Assembly (NCBI GenBank): GCA_963848085.1 | Contig: CAWKCE010000003.1 | Location: 496,001-560,000 of the forward strand | Reading direction: 5' to 3' | Source: CAWKCE01 sp032127035 | GTDB taxonomy: Bacteria; Actinomycetota; Actinomycetes; JAHEKZ01 | Length of the DNA: 64,000 bases | Shown here: in pieces, positions 17,604 through 24,984 of the stretch | Numbering within the stretch: the first letter of the stretch is position 1 | Layout of the letters: every line of letters begins with the position of its first letter | Position numbers and translations under genes: made by a program | The notes under the pieces: generated by a model | What the model was told of the DNA's origin: nothing | The model's database searches: none | The model's input: only the letters and a program-made list of their open reading frames with translations

Positions 17604-18461
17604 TCAGGTGACGGCGTCCAGGTACGGGTGAAGCCAGCCTGGCCCGGCCAGCTGCGCGGCCGGGGCGGCGCGGGCGATCCGGCGGCGGAGCTCACGGTCG
17701 GCGGTGACGACGAGCACAGCATCCGCGTGCCGGGCCAGGTCCGCGGCGACCGCGACGAGTGCGTCGTCCCCAGAGCCCCCGGCGCGCACCACGGTGGTCC
17801 ATCCAGCGTCGCCCACCGTCCGGGCCTGTCCCTCGACGACGGCGACTACCCGGGCGACCACACGAGTCACGCGTGCTGAGTCGGACACGGTCACGGCGCG
17901 CAGCGCGTCCAGGCCGGCCAGCAGACGGGCCGTCGCAGCCGCGCGGTCCTTCCACCAGCCGTCCGGCCGCGAGCCGACGACGTTGGCGGCGTCCACGACC
18001 ACGGTGAGGGCGCTCGCCTCGACCGTCGTCCAGGTGTGGGCGAAGCCCGGGTGGAGGGGCCGCTCGAGCACCTCGTCGAGCGGGACCCAGTCCAGGGCCT
18101 CGCTCTCGCGGTTGAGCTCGGTGGGCAGCGGCGCCGGGGTATCGGCGTAGACCGTGGTGTAGGACCAGCCGCCGTGGTCGTCAACGAAGGTGTGGCGGGT
18201 GCGCAGCTGGGCGAGGTCCAGTGCCGTCTCCTCCGCGGCCTCGCGCAGAGCCGCGGTGACGACATCCTCGTGGCTGTCGCGGGCCCCGCCGGGAAGACCC
18301 CAGGTACCGCCGTGGTGCGACCAGTCCGCCCGGTGCTGAAGGAGCACGCGGGCCACGCCGGCGTCGTCCACCGCATGCAGCAGCAGGCCGGCGGCGCCGT
18401 GGCGTCCCCAGTGCCGATGGCCGAGCGCGCACTCCACCCAGCCGTTGCCGTCTTGCTCCAC
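17604..18461 (-). CDS. Nudix hydrolase fused to an NYN/PIN-like nuclease domain
   Basis: A 285-residue two-domain protein. The N-terminal Nudix domain has the box GX5EX7REUXEEXGU variant beginning GGARDSHEDV and containing REAAEETAL, so it should hydrolyse a nucleoside diphosphate linked to another group. From about residue 150 the protein changes to an NYN (YacP-like, PIN-fold) domain: VVVDAANVVGSRPDGWW with the first conserved Asp and Asn, then GSGDDALV and VVTADRELRRR with later acidic residues, a pattern known in RNA-cleaving enzymes. The GTG at 18461 after AAGGGGC is preferred; a longer reading to 18533 begins inside the flanking repeat. The gene stands alone between two copies of the 100-base element. 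Function of the pairing is unknown; nucleotide or tRNA quality control is a guess. Confidence 0.82.
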   Translation of the reverse strand: MEQDGNGWVECALGHRHWGRHGAAGLLLHAVDDAGVARVLLQHRADWSHHGGTWGLPGGARDSHEDVVTAALREAAEETALDLAQLRTRHTFVDDHGGWSYTTVYADTPAPLPTELNRESEALDWVPLDEVLERPLHPGFAHTWTTVEASALTVVVDAANVVGSRPDGWWKDRAAATARLLAGLDALRAVTVSDSARVTRVVARVVAVVEGQARTVGDAGWTTVVRAGGSGDDALVAVAADLARHADAVLVVTADRELRRRIARAAPAAQLAGPGWLHPYLDAVT

Positions 18462-18499
18462 GCCCCTTGCGTACCAGACCCGGACGACGCCACAAGGGA

Positions 18500-18599
18500 A
18501 CGAATGTGCGTAATTGCGGGTGATCACCCGCAATTACGCACGCAGGTCCCCCTTGGTGTGCGGAATTCGAGGCGGGAGCCGAGAATTCCGCACATTCGT
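18500..18599. repeat. 100-base double-hairpin element, copy B
   Basis: Second copy, also exactly 100 bases and in the same orientation as copy A. Its ends are a perfect inverted repeat (ACGAATGTGCG). Hairpin 1 is a flawless 36-base palindrome (18506-18541). The linker GGTCCCCCTTGG differs from copy A at two positions. Hairpin 2 has perfect 12-base arms (18557-18568, 18583-18594) closed by a 14-base loop. Stem interiors differ from copy A, yet each pairs with itself. It lies between the pirin stop and the Nudix-NYN start. Confidence 0.87.
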
Positions 18600-18607
18600 G
18601 CACCGAG

Positions 18608-19576
18608 TTACGGGACGTCGCTGGCGGCCGCCGGGATGGTGCCCAGCCGGCCGGCCTGGAAGTCGTCGAAGGCTTGGATCAGCTCGTCGCGAGTGTTCAT
18701 GACGAACGGTCCGTATGCCGCGACCGGCTCCCGGATCGGCTGGCCGCCCAAGATGAACACGTCGAGCGCTTCCACCCGGGAGTCCTGCTTCGGCGAGGCG
18801 CCGACCGTCAGGACGTCGCCGGCACCGAAGACCGCGAGCTGGCCAGACGCGAAGGGGCGCCGTTCGGCTCCCACGGTGCCGGAGCCGGACAGGGCATAGG
18901 CCAGTGCGTTGAAGTCCGCCCGCCAGGGCAGCTGGAGCGACGATCCGGGCGCGAGCGTGGCGTGCACCAGCGTGATCGGGGTGTGCGTCGACCCCGGCCC
19001 GGAGTGGCCGCCCACCTCACCGGCGATCACCCGTACGAGCGCGCCGCCGTCGGGCGAGCTGAGCAGCGACACGTTCGACGACCGGATGTCCTGGTAGCGC
19101 GGTTCGGCCAGCTTGAGTCGCTTCGGCAGGTTGACCCACAGCTGCAGCCCGTGGAACAACCCGCCGCTGGCCACCAGGTACTCCGGCGGCGTCTCGATGT
19201 GCAGGATTCCGCTGCCGGCTGTCATCCACTGGGTGTCGCCGTTGGTGATGAGACCGCCGCCGCCGTGCGAGTCGGCGTGCGACATCTCGCCGTCGATCAT
19301 GTACGTCACGGTCTCGAACCCGCGGTGCGGGTGCCACGCGGTCCCCTTGGGCTCGCCCGGTGCGTACTCCACCTCGCCCATCTGGTCCATGTGGATGAAC
19401 GGGTCGAGGGCCCGCAGGTCGACGCCCGCGAACGCGCGCCTCACCGGGAAGCCCTCGCCCTCGAAGCCGCGGGGCGCGGTGGTGACTGACATCACCGCAC
19501 GGTCGACGTGGACCGCGGGGTCGGTCGCAGGGACGCGTGGCAGCGCGAGCGGGTTGTCCACGGTGACGGCGGGCAT
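18608..19576 (-). CDS. Pirin-family protein
   Basis: A 322-residue bicupin. The N-terminal cupin has the iron-site residues in HPHRGFETVTYMIDGEMSH (near 92-110) and HIETPPEY (near 137); these His/Glu positions match pirin and quercetinase-type YhhW. The C-terminal cupin is the usual degenerate copy. Pirins act as redox-sensing cofactors or quercetin 2,3-dioxygenases in the cytosol. The ATG at 19576 has GGAGGAG upstream. It is 95 bases downstream of the GNAT gene on the same strand and may have its own promoter. Confidence 0.92.
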   Translation of the reverse strand: MPAVTVDNPLALPRVPATDPAVHVDRAVMSVTTAPRGFEGEGFPVRRAFAGVDLRALDPFIHMDQMGEVEYAPGEPKGTAWHPHRGFETVTYMIDGEMSHADSHGGGGLITNGDTQWMTAGSGILHIETPPEYLVASGGLFHGLQLWVNLPKRLKLAEPRYQDIRSSNVSLLSSPDGGALVRVIAGEVGGHSGPGSTHTPITLVHATLAPGSSLQLPWRADFNALAYALSGSGTVGAERRPFASGQLAVFGAGDVLTVGASPKQDSRVEALDVFILGGQPIREPVAAYGPFVMNTRDELIQAFDDFQAGRLGTIPAAASDVP

Positions 19577-19671
19577 GGCACTCCTCCGGCGGTGAGTCTG
19601 GTTCAACACTCAACTAACAGTCGGGACCTCGCCACTGTTCCCCGAGATCCGCCGTACGTCCAGTCCAGCGG

Positions 19672-20217
19672 TCACGGCTGCCACAGCCGGCGGTCGCGGA
19701 GCGCGCGCGCCGGCCGCACCGACCCGACCGGCACCTCCACCGCCCCCGGGTGGAGCAGCAGCGTCTGCCATGCGTCCGAAATCGGCGATGGCAGCCGGTA
19801 GGGCGGCGCCGGACCGTCCGAGCCGAGCGGACGGAACCCGAACCGTGCGTAGTACGCCGGGTCGCCGAGCACGACGACGAGCACGACGCCAACCGCGCGT
19901 GCGGCGTCCAGCGCCGCGACGGTGACCGCGGTCCCGAAGCCGCGACTCTGGTGCTCCGGCAGGACGGCCAGCGGCGCCAGGATCCGAGCCGGCGTGCCCG
20001 CGGTGCCGTCGATGCGGACGCAGGTCAGCAGACAGTGCGCCGACACCTCCCCGTCCACCTCGGCGACCAGCGACTCCAGGGGAGCCGCCTGTGGGTCGGC
20101 CAGCAGGGCGTCGACGAGGTCGGCCTCGACGTCCGAGCCGAACGCGGCCTGGTGGAGATGCCGCAGCGCCGCCCGGTCGCGGGGGCCGGAGGGTCGGACC
20201 TGGACCGGGTGGGTCAC
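19672..20217 (-). CDS. GNAT-family N-acetyltransferase
   Basis: A 181-residue acetyl-CoA-dependent acyltransferase. The fold is visible from AAFGSDVEADLVDALLAD, through LAPLAVLPEHQSRGFGTAVTVAAL (motif A with the Q-x-x-G-x-G pyrophosphate loop near 88-100), to VVLGDPAYYARFGFRP, a segment seen in the YhbS-like group. The GTG at 20217 is selected because its last two bases overlap the stop of the upstream TetR gene (GTGA), implying coupled translation. Substrate unknown. Confidence 0.88.
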   Translation of the reverse strand: MTHPVQVRPSGPRDRAALRHLHQAAFGSDVEADLVDALLADPQAAPLESLVAEVDGEVSAHCLLTCVRIDGTAGTPARILAPLAVLPEHQSRGFGTAVTVAALDAARAVGVVLVVVLGDPAYYARFGFRPLGSDGPAPPYRLPSPISDAWQTLLLHPGAVEVPVGSVRPARALRDRRLWQP

Positions 20218-20837
20218 GGTCGCAGCGCGCCGGCTACGAGATCGACCATGCTGCTGCGCAGCTGCCACCGGTGCTCGGGCGTCGGGTCGAGGAGGCACTG
20301 GATCGCCAGGCCATCCAGCAGGCCGGCGAATCGGCGTGCGAACTCGTCGGCGTCGATGTCGTCACGGAACTGCCCACGCGCGACGCCGTCACGGACGATC
20401 TGGGCGATCCAGCCGACCCATCGCTGGTAGATCGACCGGTTGCGATCCTGCCAGTCGGGGCGGCGCCGGGCCTCGTTCCAGAACTCCAGCCAGATCGCCC
20501 ACTCGTCGGCGACGGCCCCCTCGGGGGACTGCAGCTCGATCAGCGCCAGGAGCTGCTGGTGCGGGTCGGAGACCGAGTCGAGTGCCGCCCGGTGCCGGTC
20601 GTGCGCGCGGTCGGAGGCGTGGTCCAGCGCGGCGTCGAGCAGGTCGGCCTTGGTCGGGAAGTAGTAGTGCACGGTGCCGGTACTGGTGCCGGCCAGCGCG
20701 GCGACATCGGCGACCCGGGCGGCGGCGAACCCGCGTTCCACGACGACCGCCACGGCGGCGTCGAGAATCTCGCGCCGGCGGACGTCCTCGGCGGACGGCG
20801 TCGGGTCCGTGCGGGTCACGGCGGTCATGACGGCCAT
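20214..20837 (-). CDS. TetR-family transcriptional regulator
   Basis: A 207-residue repressor of the BetI-like group. The helix-turn-helix (about 20-65) includes VADVAALAGTSTGTVHYYF; the C-terminal domain has the WAIWLEFWNEA segment typical of this group. It is divergent from the operon starting at 20977, and two short dyads made of TGACG/CGTCA lie between them, so it probably controls that operon and itself. It is coupled downstream to a GNAT gene. An internal ATG at 20828 is an alternative start. Confidence 0.9.
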   Translation of the reverse strand: MAVMTAVTRTDPTPSAEDVRRREILDAAVAVVVERGFAAARVADVAALAGTSTGTVHYYFPTKADLLDAALDHASDRAHDRHRAALDSVSDPHQQLLALIELQSPEGAVADEWAIWLEFWNEARRRPDWQDRNRSIYQRWVGWIAQIVRDGVARGQFRDDIDADEFARRFAGLLDGLAIQCLLDPTPEHRWQLRSSMVDLVAGALRP

Positions 20838-20841
20838 TGTC

Positions 20842-20930
20842 TGACGGAAGCGTCAATTGGTCAACTCTGCAGGTCACCGTCTGATAGGGATCAAGGTGGA
20901 TGGAATATGACGACTTGACTGACGCGTCAA
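20842..20930. promoter_or_regulatory. Divergent control region with two TGACG/CGTCA dyads
   Basis: Site 1 is TGACG-GAAG-CGTCA at 20842-20855, close to the regulator start. Site 2 spans 20915-20930, with outer arms TTGAC/GTCAA and an inner perfect TGACGCGTCA. Both sites share the same half-site and sit between the TetR gene and the catabolic operon, which is where operators would be expected. Binding is inferred. Confidence 0.6.
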
Positions 20931-20976
20931 TCGAGACCAGACTGAGCGCGCCGTGCCACCCGAGAGGACCGTGTCG

Positions 20977-22155
20977 ATGCTGCGTGACCTGCCCACCGAG
21001 CTGGTGCCCCTCACCGACGAGCAGCACGCGATCGTCGAGCTCACCCGCTCCTTCGCCGAGCGGGAGATCCGCCCGATCGCCCGTGAGGTGGACGAGGCCG
21101 ACACCGAGACCCCGTGGGCGCTGTGGCAGAAGGCCGCGCGGGTGGGTCTGACCGGCTTCATGCTGCCGGAGGAGTACGGCGGCGGTGGCTTCGTGGACAC
21201 CTTCAGCCAGTGCTTGGTCCAGGAGGAGCTGTGTGCCGGTGACCCCGGCATCGGCAACCTGGTGGCCTCGAACGGGTTCTTCGCCCACCCCGTCCTCGAG
21301 CTGGGGACCCCGGCCCAGAAAACCGAGTGGCTCACGCCGCTGGCCCAGACGGACACCCCGCTGACCGCGCTCGCCGTGACCGAGCCCGAGGTGGGGTCGG
21401 ACTCGGCGGCGATGGCCACCCGCGCGGTGCGCGTCGACGGCGGCTACCGACTGTCCGGTCAGAAGACCTGGATCAGCAACGGTGGGGTCGCCGAGCTCTA
21501 CGTGGTGTTCGCCAAGACCGACCCGACCCTGCGGTCGCGGGGAGTCACCGCGTTCCTCCTGCGCAAGGGCGCCGAGGGGCTGGCGTTCGGCCAGCCGATG
21601 AAGAAGATGGGCCAGCGCGCGATCGTGAACACCGAGATGTTCCTCGACGACGTCTTCGTGCCCGACGCCGACCGGCTGGGCGACGAGGGCCAGGGGTTCT
21701 ACGGCCTGATGCACACGTTTGACGCGTCACGCGCCATTCTGGGCGCGGCCGCCACCGGTACCGCCCGGGCCGCCACCGAGTACGCGGTGGAGTACGCGTC
21801 GCAGCGGGTCCAGTTCGGCAAGCCGATCATCGAGCACCAGGCCGTCGCCTTCCGGCTGGCGGACATGGCGACGCGGGTCGAGCAGTCGCGGCTGCTGGTG
21901 TGGCGTGCGGCGCGGCGCCTCGACGAGGGGCGCGACGCAGCCGCCGCCTGCGCGCAGGCCAAGCTCGTCGCGTCCGAGGCGGCCATGTTCTGCACCTGGG
22001 GCGCCGTGCAGACCTTGGGCGGCTGGGGCTACTCGCGTGAGTTCCTCGCCGAGAAGTGGATGCGCGACGCCAAGCTCGAGGAGATCGAGGAAGGCACGTC
22101 CGACATCCAGCGGCTCATCATCTCCCGCCGGCTTGCCCAGGCGGTGGGCTCGTGA
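20977..22155 (+). CDS. Acyl-CoA dehydrogenase
   Basis: A 392-residue FAD enzyme that introduces a double bond into an acyl-CoA and passes electrons to an electron-transfer flavoprotein. The signature segments are ALAVTEPEVGSDSAAM (near 140) and KTWISNG; the FAD-binding RVQFGKPIIEHQ lies near 285. The catalytic base is probably the glutamate of LEEIEEGTSDIQRL near residue 372, as in short- and branched-chain enzymes. The ATG at 20977 follows GAGAGG; GTG codons at 20953 and 20971 are in frame. It leads a coupled operon: its stop overlaps the next start as GTGA. The context suggests a substrate derived from an amino acid. Confidence 0.9.
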   Translation: MLRDLPTELVPLTDEQHAIVELTRSFAEREIRPIAREVDEADTETPWALWQKAARVGLTGFMLPEEYGGGGFVDTFSQCLVQEELCAGDPGIGNLVASNGFFAHPVLELGTPAQKTEWLTPLAQTDTPLTALAVTEPEVGSDSAAMATRAVRVDGGYRLSGQKTWISNGGVAELYVVFAKTDPTLRSRGVTAFLLRKGAEGLAFGQPMKKMGQRAIVNTEMFLDDVFVPDADRLGDEGQGFYGLMHTFDASRAILGAAATGTARAATEYAVEYASQRVQFGKPIIEHQAVAFRLADMATRVEQSRLLVWRAARRLDEGRDAAAACAQAKLVASEAAMFCTWGAVQTLGGWGYSREFLAEKWMRDAKLEEIEEGTSDIQRLIISRRLAQAVGS

Positions 22156-23780
22156 CATCCGCCGACGACGCCGTGCTCACCGGCGTGACGGGGGGCGAGG
22201 TGGTGGTGGCCGCCCTGGCGGCGCACGGCGTAGACCTCGTCTTCGGCATCCCGGGGACGCACAACCTGTCGGTGTTCGACGCGCTGCGCCGCTACGACAT
22301 CCGCACCGTCGCCACGACCCACGAGCAGGGCGCCGGGTACGCCGCGGACGCCTATGCGCGCACGGCTCGTCGCCCCGGCGTCGCCGTCGTGACCAGTGGT
22401 CCGGCGGTCTACAACGCGGCCACCGCCGTGGCGCAGGCCTACTCCGACTCGGTACCGGTCCTGCTGGTCAGTCCTGGCATGCCCCTGGGCCACCCGACGG
22501 GCGGCCCAGGGCTCGGGTACCTGCACGAGGCCAAGGACCAGACCGGCGCCATGGCCCGTATTGCCGAGGAGTGCCTGCGCCCGACCGACCACCAGTCCGT
22601 TGCCGACGCGGTCGCGGCCGCGTTCGCGTCGTTCGGGACCGGCCGGCCGCGACCCATCCACCTCGAGGTGCCGCTCGACCTGCTTGACCAGGTCGGCAAC
22701 GCGCACGTCGCCGTTGCCGAGCCTGGTCCTCGGGCCGGCGCCGACCCGGTCGCGGTGGCCGCCGCCGCCGAGCTGCTCGTCGGTGCCCGCCGGCCCCTGG
22801 TCATCGCCGGTGGCGGCGCCATCGATGCGGCCGACCTCGTCCGCCGCATCGCCGAACGGCTGGCGGCACCGGTGGTGACGACCATCAACGGCAAGGGCGT
22901 CCTCCCGGAGAGCCACCGGCTGTCGCTGGGGGCACGGCTGCACGCCGATGTCGTCCGCGATGCCGTAGACCGCGCGGACGCGCTGCTGGTCGTCGGCTCC
23001 GAGCTCGGCAACTCCGACCTGTGGTTCGGCAGCCCGGCGCCGACGGGCGCGGTGGTCCGGGTCGACGTGGATCCCCGCATGGCCGACGTCAACGTCGCCT
23101 GCGAGGTCTTCCTCGGGGGTTTCGCGCAGGAGTCCTTGGCCCAGCTGCATGCCGCCATCGGCGGACAGGTTCCCGACGTCCGGGAGGCCGGGCCGTGGGT
23201 GCGCGAGCTCCGGGCCGGCGCGGTCGCCGCGTCGGCGGCGTTCGGAGCCGTGTGGCTGCCGTGGATGGAGGCCATGGCAGGTGTCCTGGCCGACGACGCC
23301 GTGGTGGTCACCGACAACGCCATGTGTGTGTACTACGGCGCGATCCCGAACCTCCCTGTGAACCGGCCCGCGTCGTTCCACTTCCCGACCGGCTTCGGCA
23401 CCCTCGGCTTCACGGTGCCGGCTGCCGTGGGGGCGGCGCTGGCCGCACCGGACCGGCAGATCGTCGGGATCACCGGCGACGGCGGACTGCTGTTCACCGT
23501 GCCGGAGCTGGCGGTCGCCGCGGCCGAGCGGCTGCCGATGGCCATCGTCGTGTTCGACAACCAGGGATATGGCGAGATCCGCAACGAGATGCTCGACCGC
23601 TCCGAGCAGCCCGTCGCCGTCGCCGCACCGCCACGCGACCTCGTGCTCCTCGCGCAGTCGCTGGGGGCCCACGCACTCCGCGTGGCGGATCCGGCCGAGC
23701 TGGCCGCGGAGCTGACCGCGGCCCAGAACCGACCCGGCCCGACGGTGGTCGTCGTGCCCGAACCCCCACGGGAGGCCTGA
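22152..23780 (+). CDS. Thiamine-diphosphate-dependent 2-oxo acid decarboxylase-type enzyme
   Basis: A 542-residue member of the acetolactate synthase/decarboxylase superfamily. Glu58 in TTHEQGAGYAADAYA is the residue that activates the thiazolium ring. The central domain has VIAGGGAIDAADL near 218. The C-terminal cofactor motif starts at GDGGLLFTV (near 442) and ends at the FDNQGYGEI asparagine. Overall resemblance is to acetolactate-synthase-like proteins and to 5-guanidino-2-oxopentanoate decarboxylase. No small regulatory subunit and no branched-chain biosynthesis genes are nearby, so a catabolic role is likelier: decarboxylating the 2-oxo acid made by the next gene's product. The GTG start overlaps the preceding stop; the next ATG follows one base after its own stop. 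Confidence 0.82.
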   Translation: MTSADDAVLTGVTGGEVVVAALAAHGVDLVFGIPGTHNLSVFDALRRYDIRTVATTHEQGAGYAADAYARTARRPGVAVVTSGPAVYNAATAVAQAYSDSVPVLLVSPGMPLGHPTGGPGLGYLHEAKDQTGAMARIAEECLRPTDHQSVADAVAAAFASFGTGRPRPIHLEVPLDLLDQVGNAHVAVAEPGPRAGADPVAVAAAAELLVGARRPLVIAGGGAIDAADLVRRIAERLAAPVVTTINGKGVLPESHRLSLGARLHADVVRDAVDRADALLVVGSELGNSDLWFGSPAPTGAVVRVDVDPRMADVNVACEVFLGGFAQESLAQLHAAIGGQVPDVREAGPWVRELRAGAVAASAAFGAVWLPWMEAMAGVLADDAVVVTDNAMCVYYGAIPNLPVNRPASFHFPTGFGTLGFTVPAAVGAALAAPDRQIVGITGDGGLLFTVPELAVAAAERLPMAIVVFDNQGYGEIRNEMLDRSEQPVAVAAPPRDLVLLAQSLGAHALRVADPAELAAELTAAQNRPGPTVVVVPEPPREA

Positions 23781-23781
23781 C

Positions 23782-24984
23782 ATGAGCAGCTCGTACGTCG
23801 AGGTCACCTGGACCGATGAGGTCACCGGAACCAAGGGCTACGTCGTCGTCGACCGGCTGAACCGCGGGGTCGGCGGCGGTGGTCTGCGCATGCGCAAGGG
23901 CTGCACGCTCGCGGAGGTGCGCGACCTCGCCCAGGCCATGACGCTCAAGGAGGCCGTCGTGTACGAGGCAGGCGACCGCTACGTCCCCTTGGGCGGCGCC
24001 AAAGGCGGCATCGACCTCGACCCGTACGACCCCAGGGCGCGTGAGGTGCTCGGTCGGTTCGCGCGCGCCATGAAACCGCTCATCGAGGGGTACTTCGCCA
24101 CCGGGGAGGACTTCGGTCTGCGGCAGGACCTCATCGACGAGGTCTTCGCCGAAGAAGGCATCCGGTCGTCCGCGGAGTCCGCGCTGCGGCTCGTGGACGA
24201 CGGGGCCGACGCGGCCCACGCCCGGCTCCGTCGGGCATTCGCCCAGGACGTCGACGGCGTCGGACTGGGCGAGGTCGTCGGTGGCTTCGGCGTGGCGGAG
24301 TGCACATTGGCCGCGATGGAGTTCCGCGGCCTGGCGCCGGACGACACGCGCGCCGTCGTGCAGGGCTTCGGGTCCATGGGAGGAGCCACTGCCCGCTATC
24401 TTGCGCGTGCTGGCGTGAAGGTTGTGGGGATCGCGGACAAGGACGGTCTGGTGCTCAACGACGACGGACTGGACGTCGAACAGCTGCTTCTCACCCGGGA
24501 CCGGTTCGGGGTCCTCGACCGCGCCCAGCTCCGGCCCGGCGACCGGCAGCTCCCGGGAGACGCCTGGCTCACGCTCGATGCCGACATCCTCGTCCCGGCC
24601 GCCATGTCCTACGCGATCACCCTGGCCGACGTCCCCGACATCACGGCGAGCATCGTCGTCGAGGCCGCCAACGTCGCCACACTGGCCGACGCCGAGGCAG
24701 TCCTGGTCGAGCGCGGCGTGACCGTCGTGCCCGACTTCGTGGCCAACGTCGGCACCAACGCCTGGTGGTGGTGGGTGGCGTTCGGCGACATCGAGCCCAC
24801 CGTCGAGGCGTCCCTGCGCAAGCTGTCGACAACGCTGCGCCCGCTCACCCGCCAGGTCCTGCGGCGCGCAGCGGCCACCGGGGTCTCGCCCCGGCAGGCG
24901 GCGACCGAGATCTCCGGTGAGAAGCGCACCTCGATCGCGACGTCGTTCCCCACCTCGGTCAAGGCGCCTTCGGTCGCCCGATGA
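23782..24984 (+). CDS. Glu/Leu/Phe/Val-type amino acid dehydrogenase
   Basis: A 400-residue NAD(P)-dependent enzyme that deaminates an L-amino acid to its 2-oxo acid. The dimerisation/catalytic domain has GVGGGGLRMRKGCTL, the first lysine in MTLKEAV, and the conserved PLGGAKGGIDLDP with the catalytic lysine region (residues 70-85). The Rossmann motif VVQGFGSMGG is near 195. Toward the end it has PDFVANVGTNAWWWW rather than the usual PDFVANAGG, so the substrate pocket is unusual. A 40-residue C-terminal tail extends past the normal end. It is the third gene of the operon; its ATG/TGA overlaps the last gene. Specificity cannot be assigned. Confidence 0.85.
   Translation: MSSSYVEVTWTDEVTGTKGYVVVDRLNRGVGGGGLRMRKGCTLAEVRDLAQAMTLKEAVVYEAGDRYVPLGGAKGGIDLDPYDPRAREVLGRFARAMKPLIEGYFATGEDFGLRQDLIDEVFAEEGIRSSAESALRLVDDGADAAHARLRRAFAQDVDGVGLGEVVGGFGVAECTLAAMEFRGLAPDDTRAVVQGFGSMGGATARYLARAGVKVVGIADKDGLVLNDDGLDVEQLLLTRDRFGVLDRAQLRPGDRQLPGDAWLTLDADILVPAAMSYAITLADVPDITASIVVEAANVATLADAEAVLVERGVTVVPDFVANVGTNAWWWWVAFGDIEPTVEASLRKLSTTLRPLTRQVLRRAAATGVSPRQAATEISGEKRTSIATSFPTSVKAPSVAR

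Noticed and set aside
17604..18533. Longer start for the Nudix-NYN protein at 18533
   Set aside because: The extra 24 codons lie partly inside the 100-base repeat; a better GTG with a ribosome-binding sequence is at 18461.
22029..23834. 601-codon minus-strand frame over the thiamine enzyme
   Set aside because: Gly/His/Arg-rich antisense shadow of a well-supported gene.
24396..24605. Antisense Ser-rich frame over the amino acid dehydrogenase
   Set aside because: Typical shadow frame rich in Ser and Arg; no start signal and no family.
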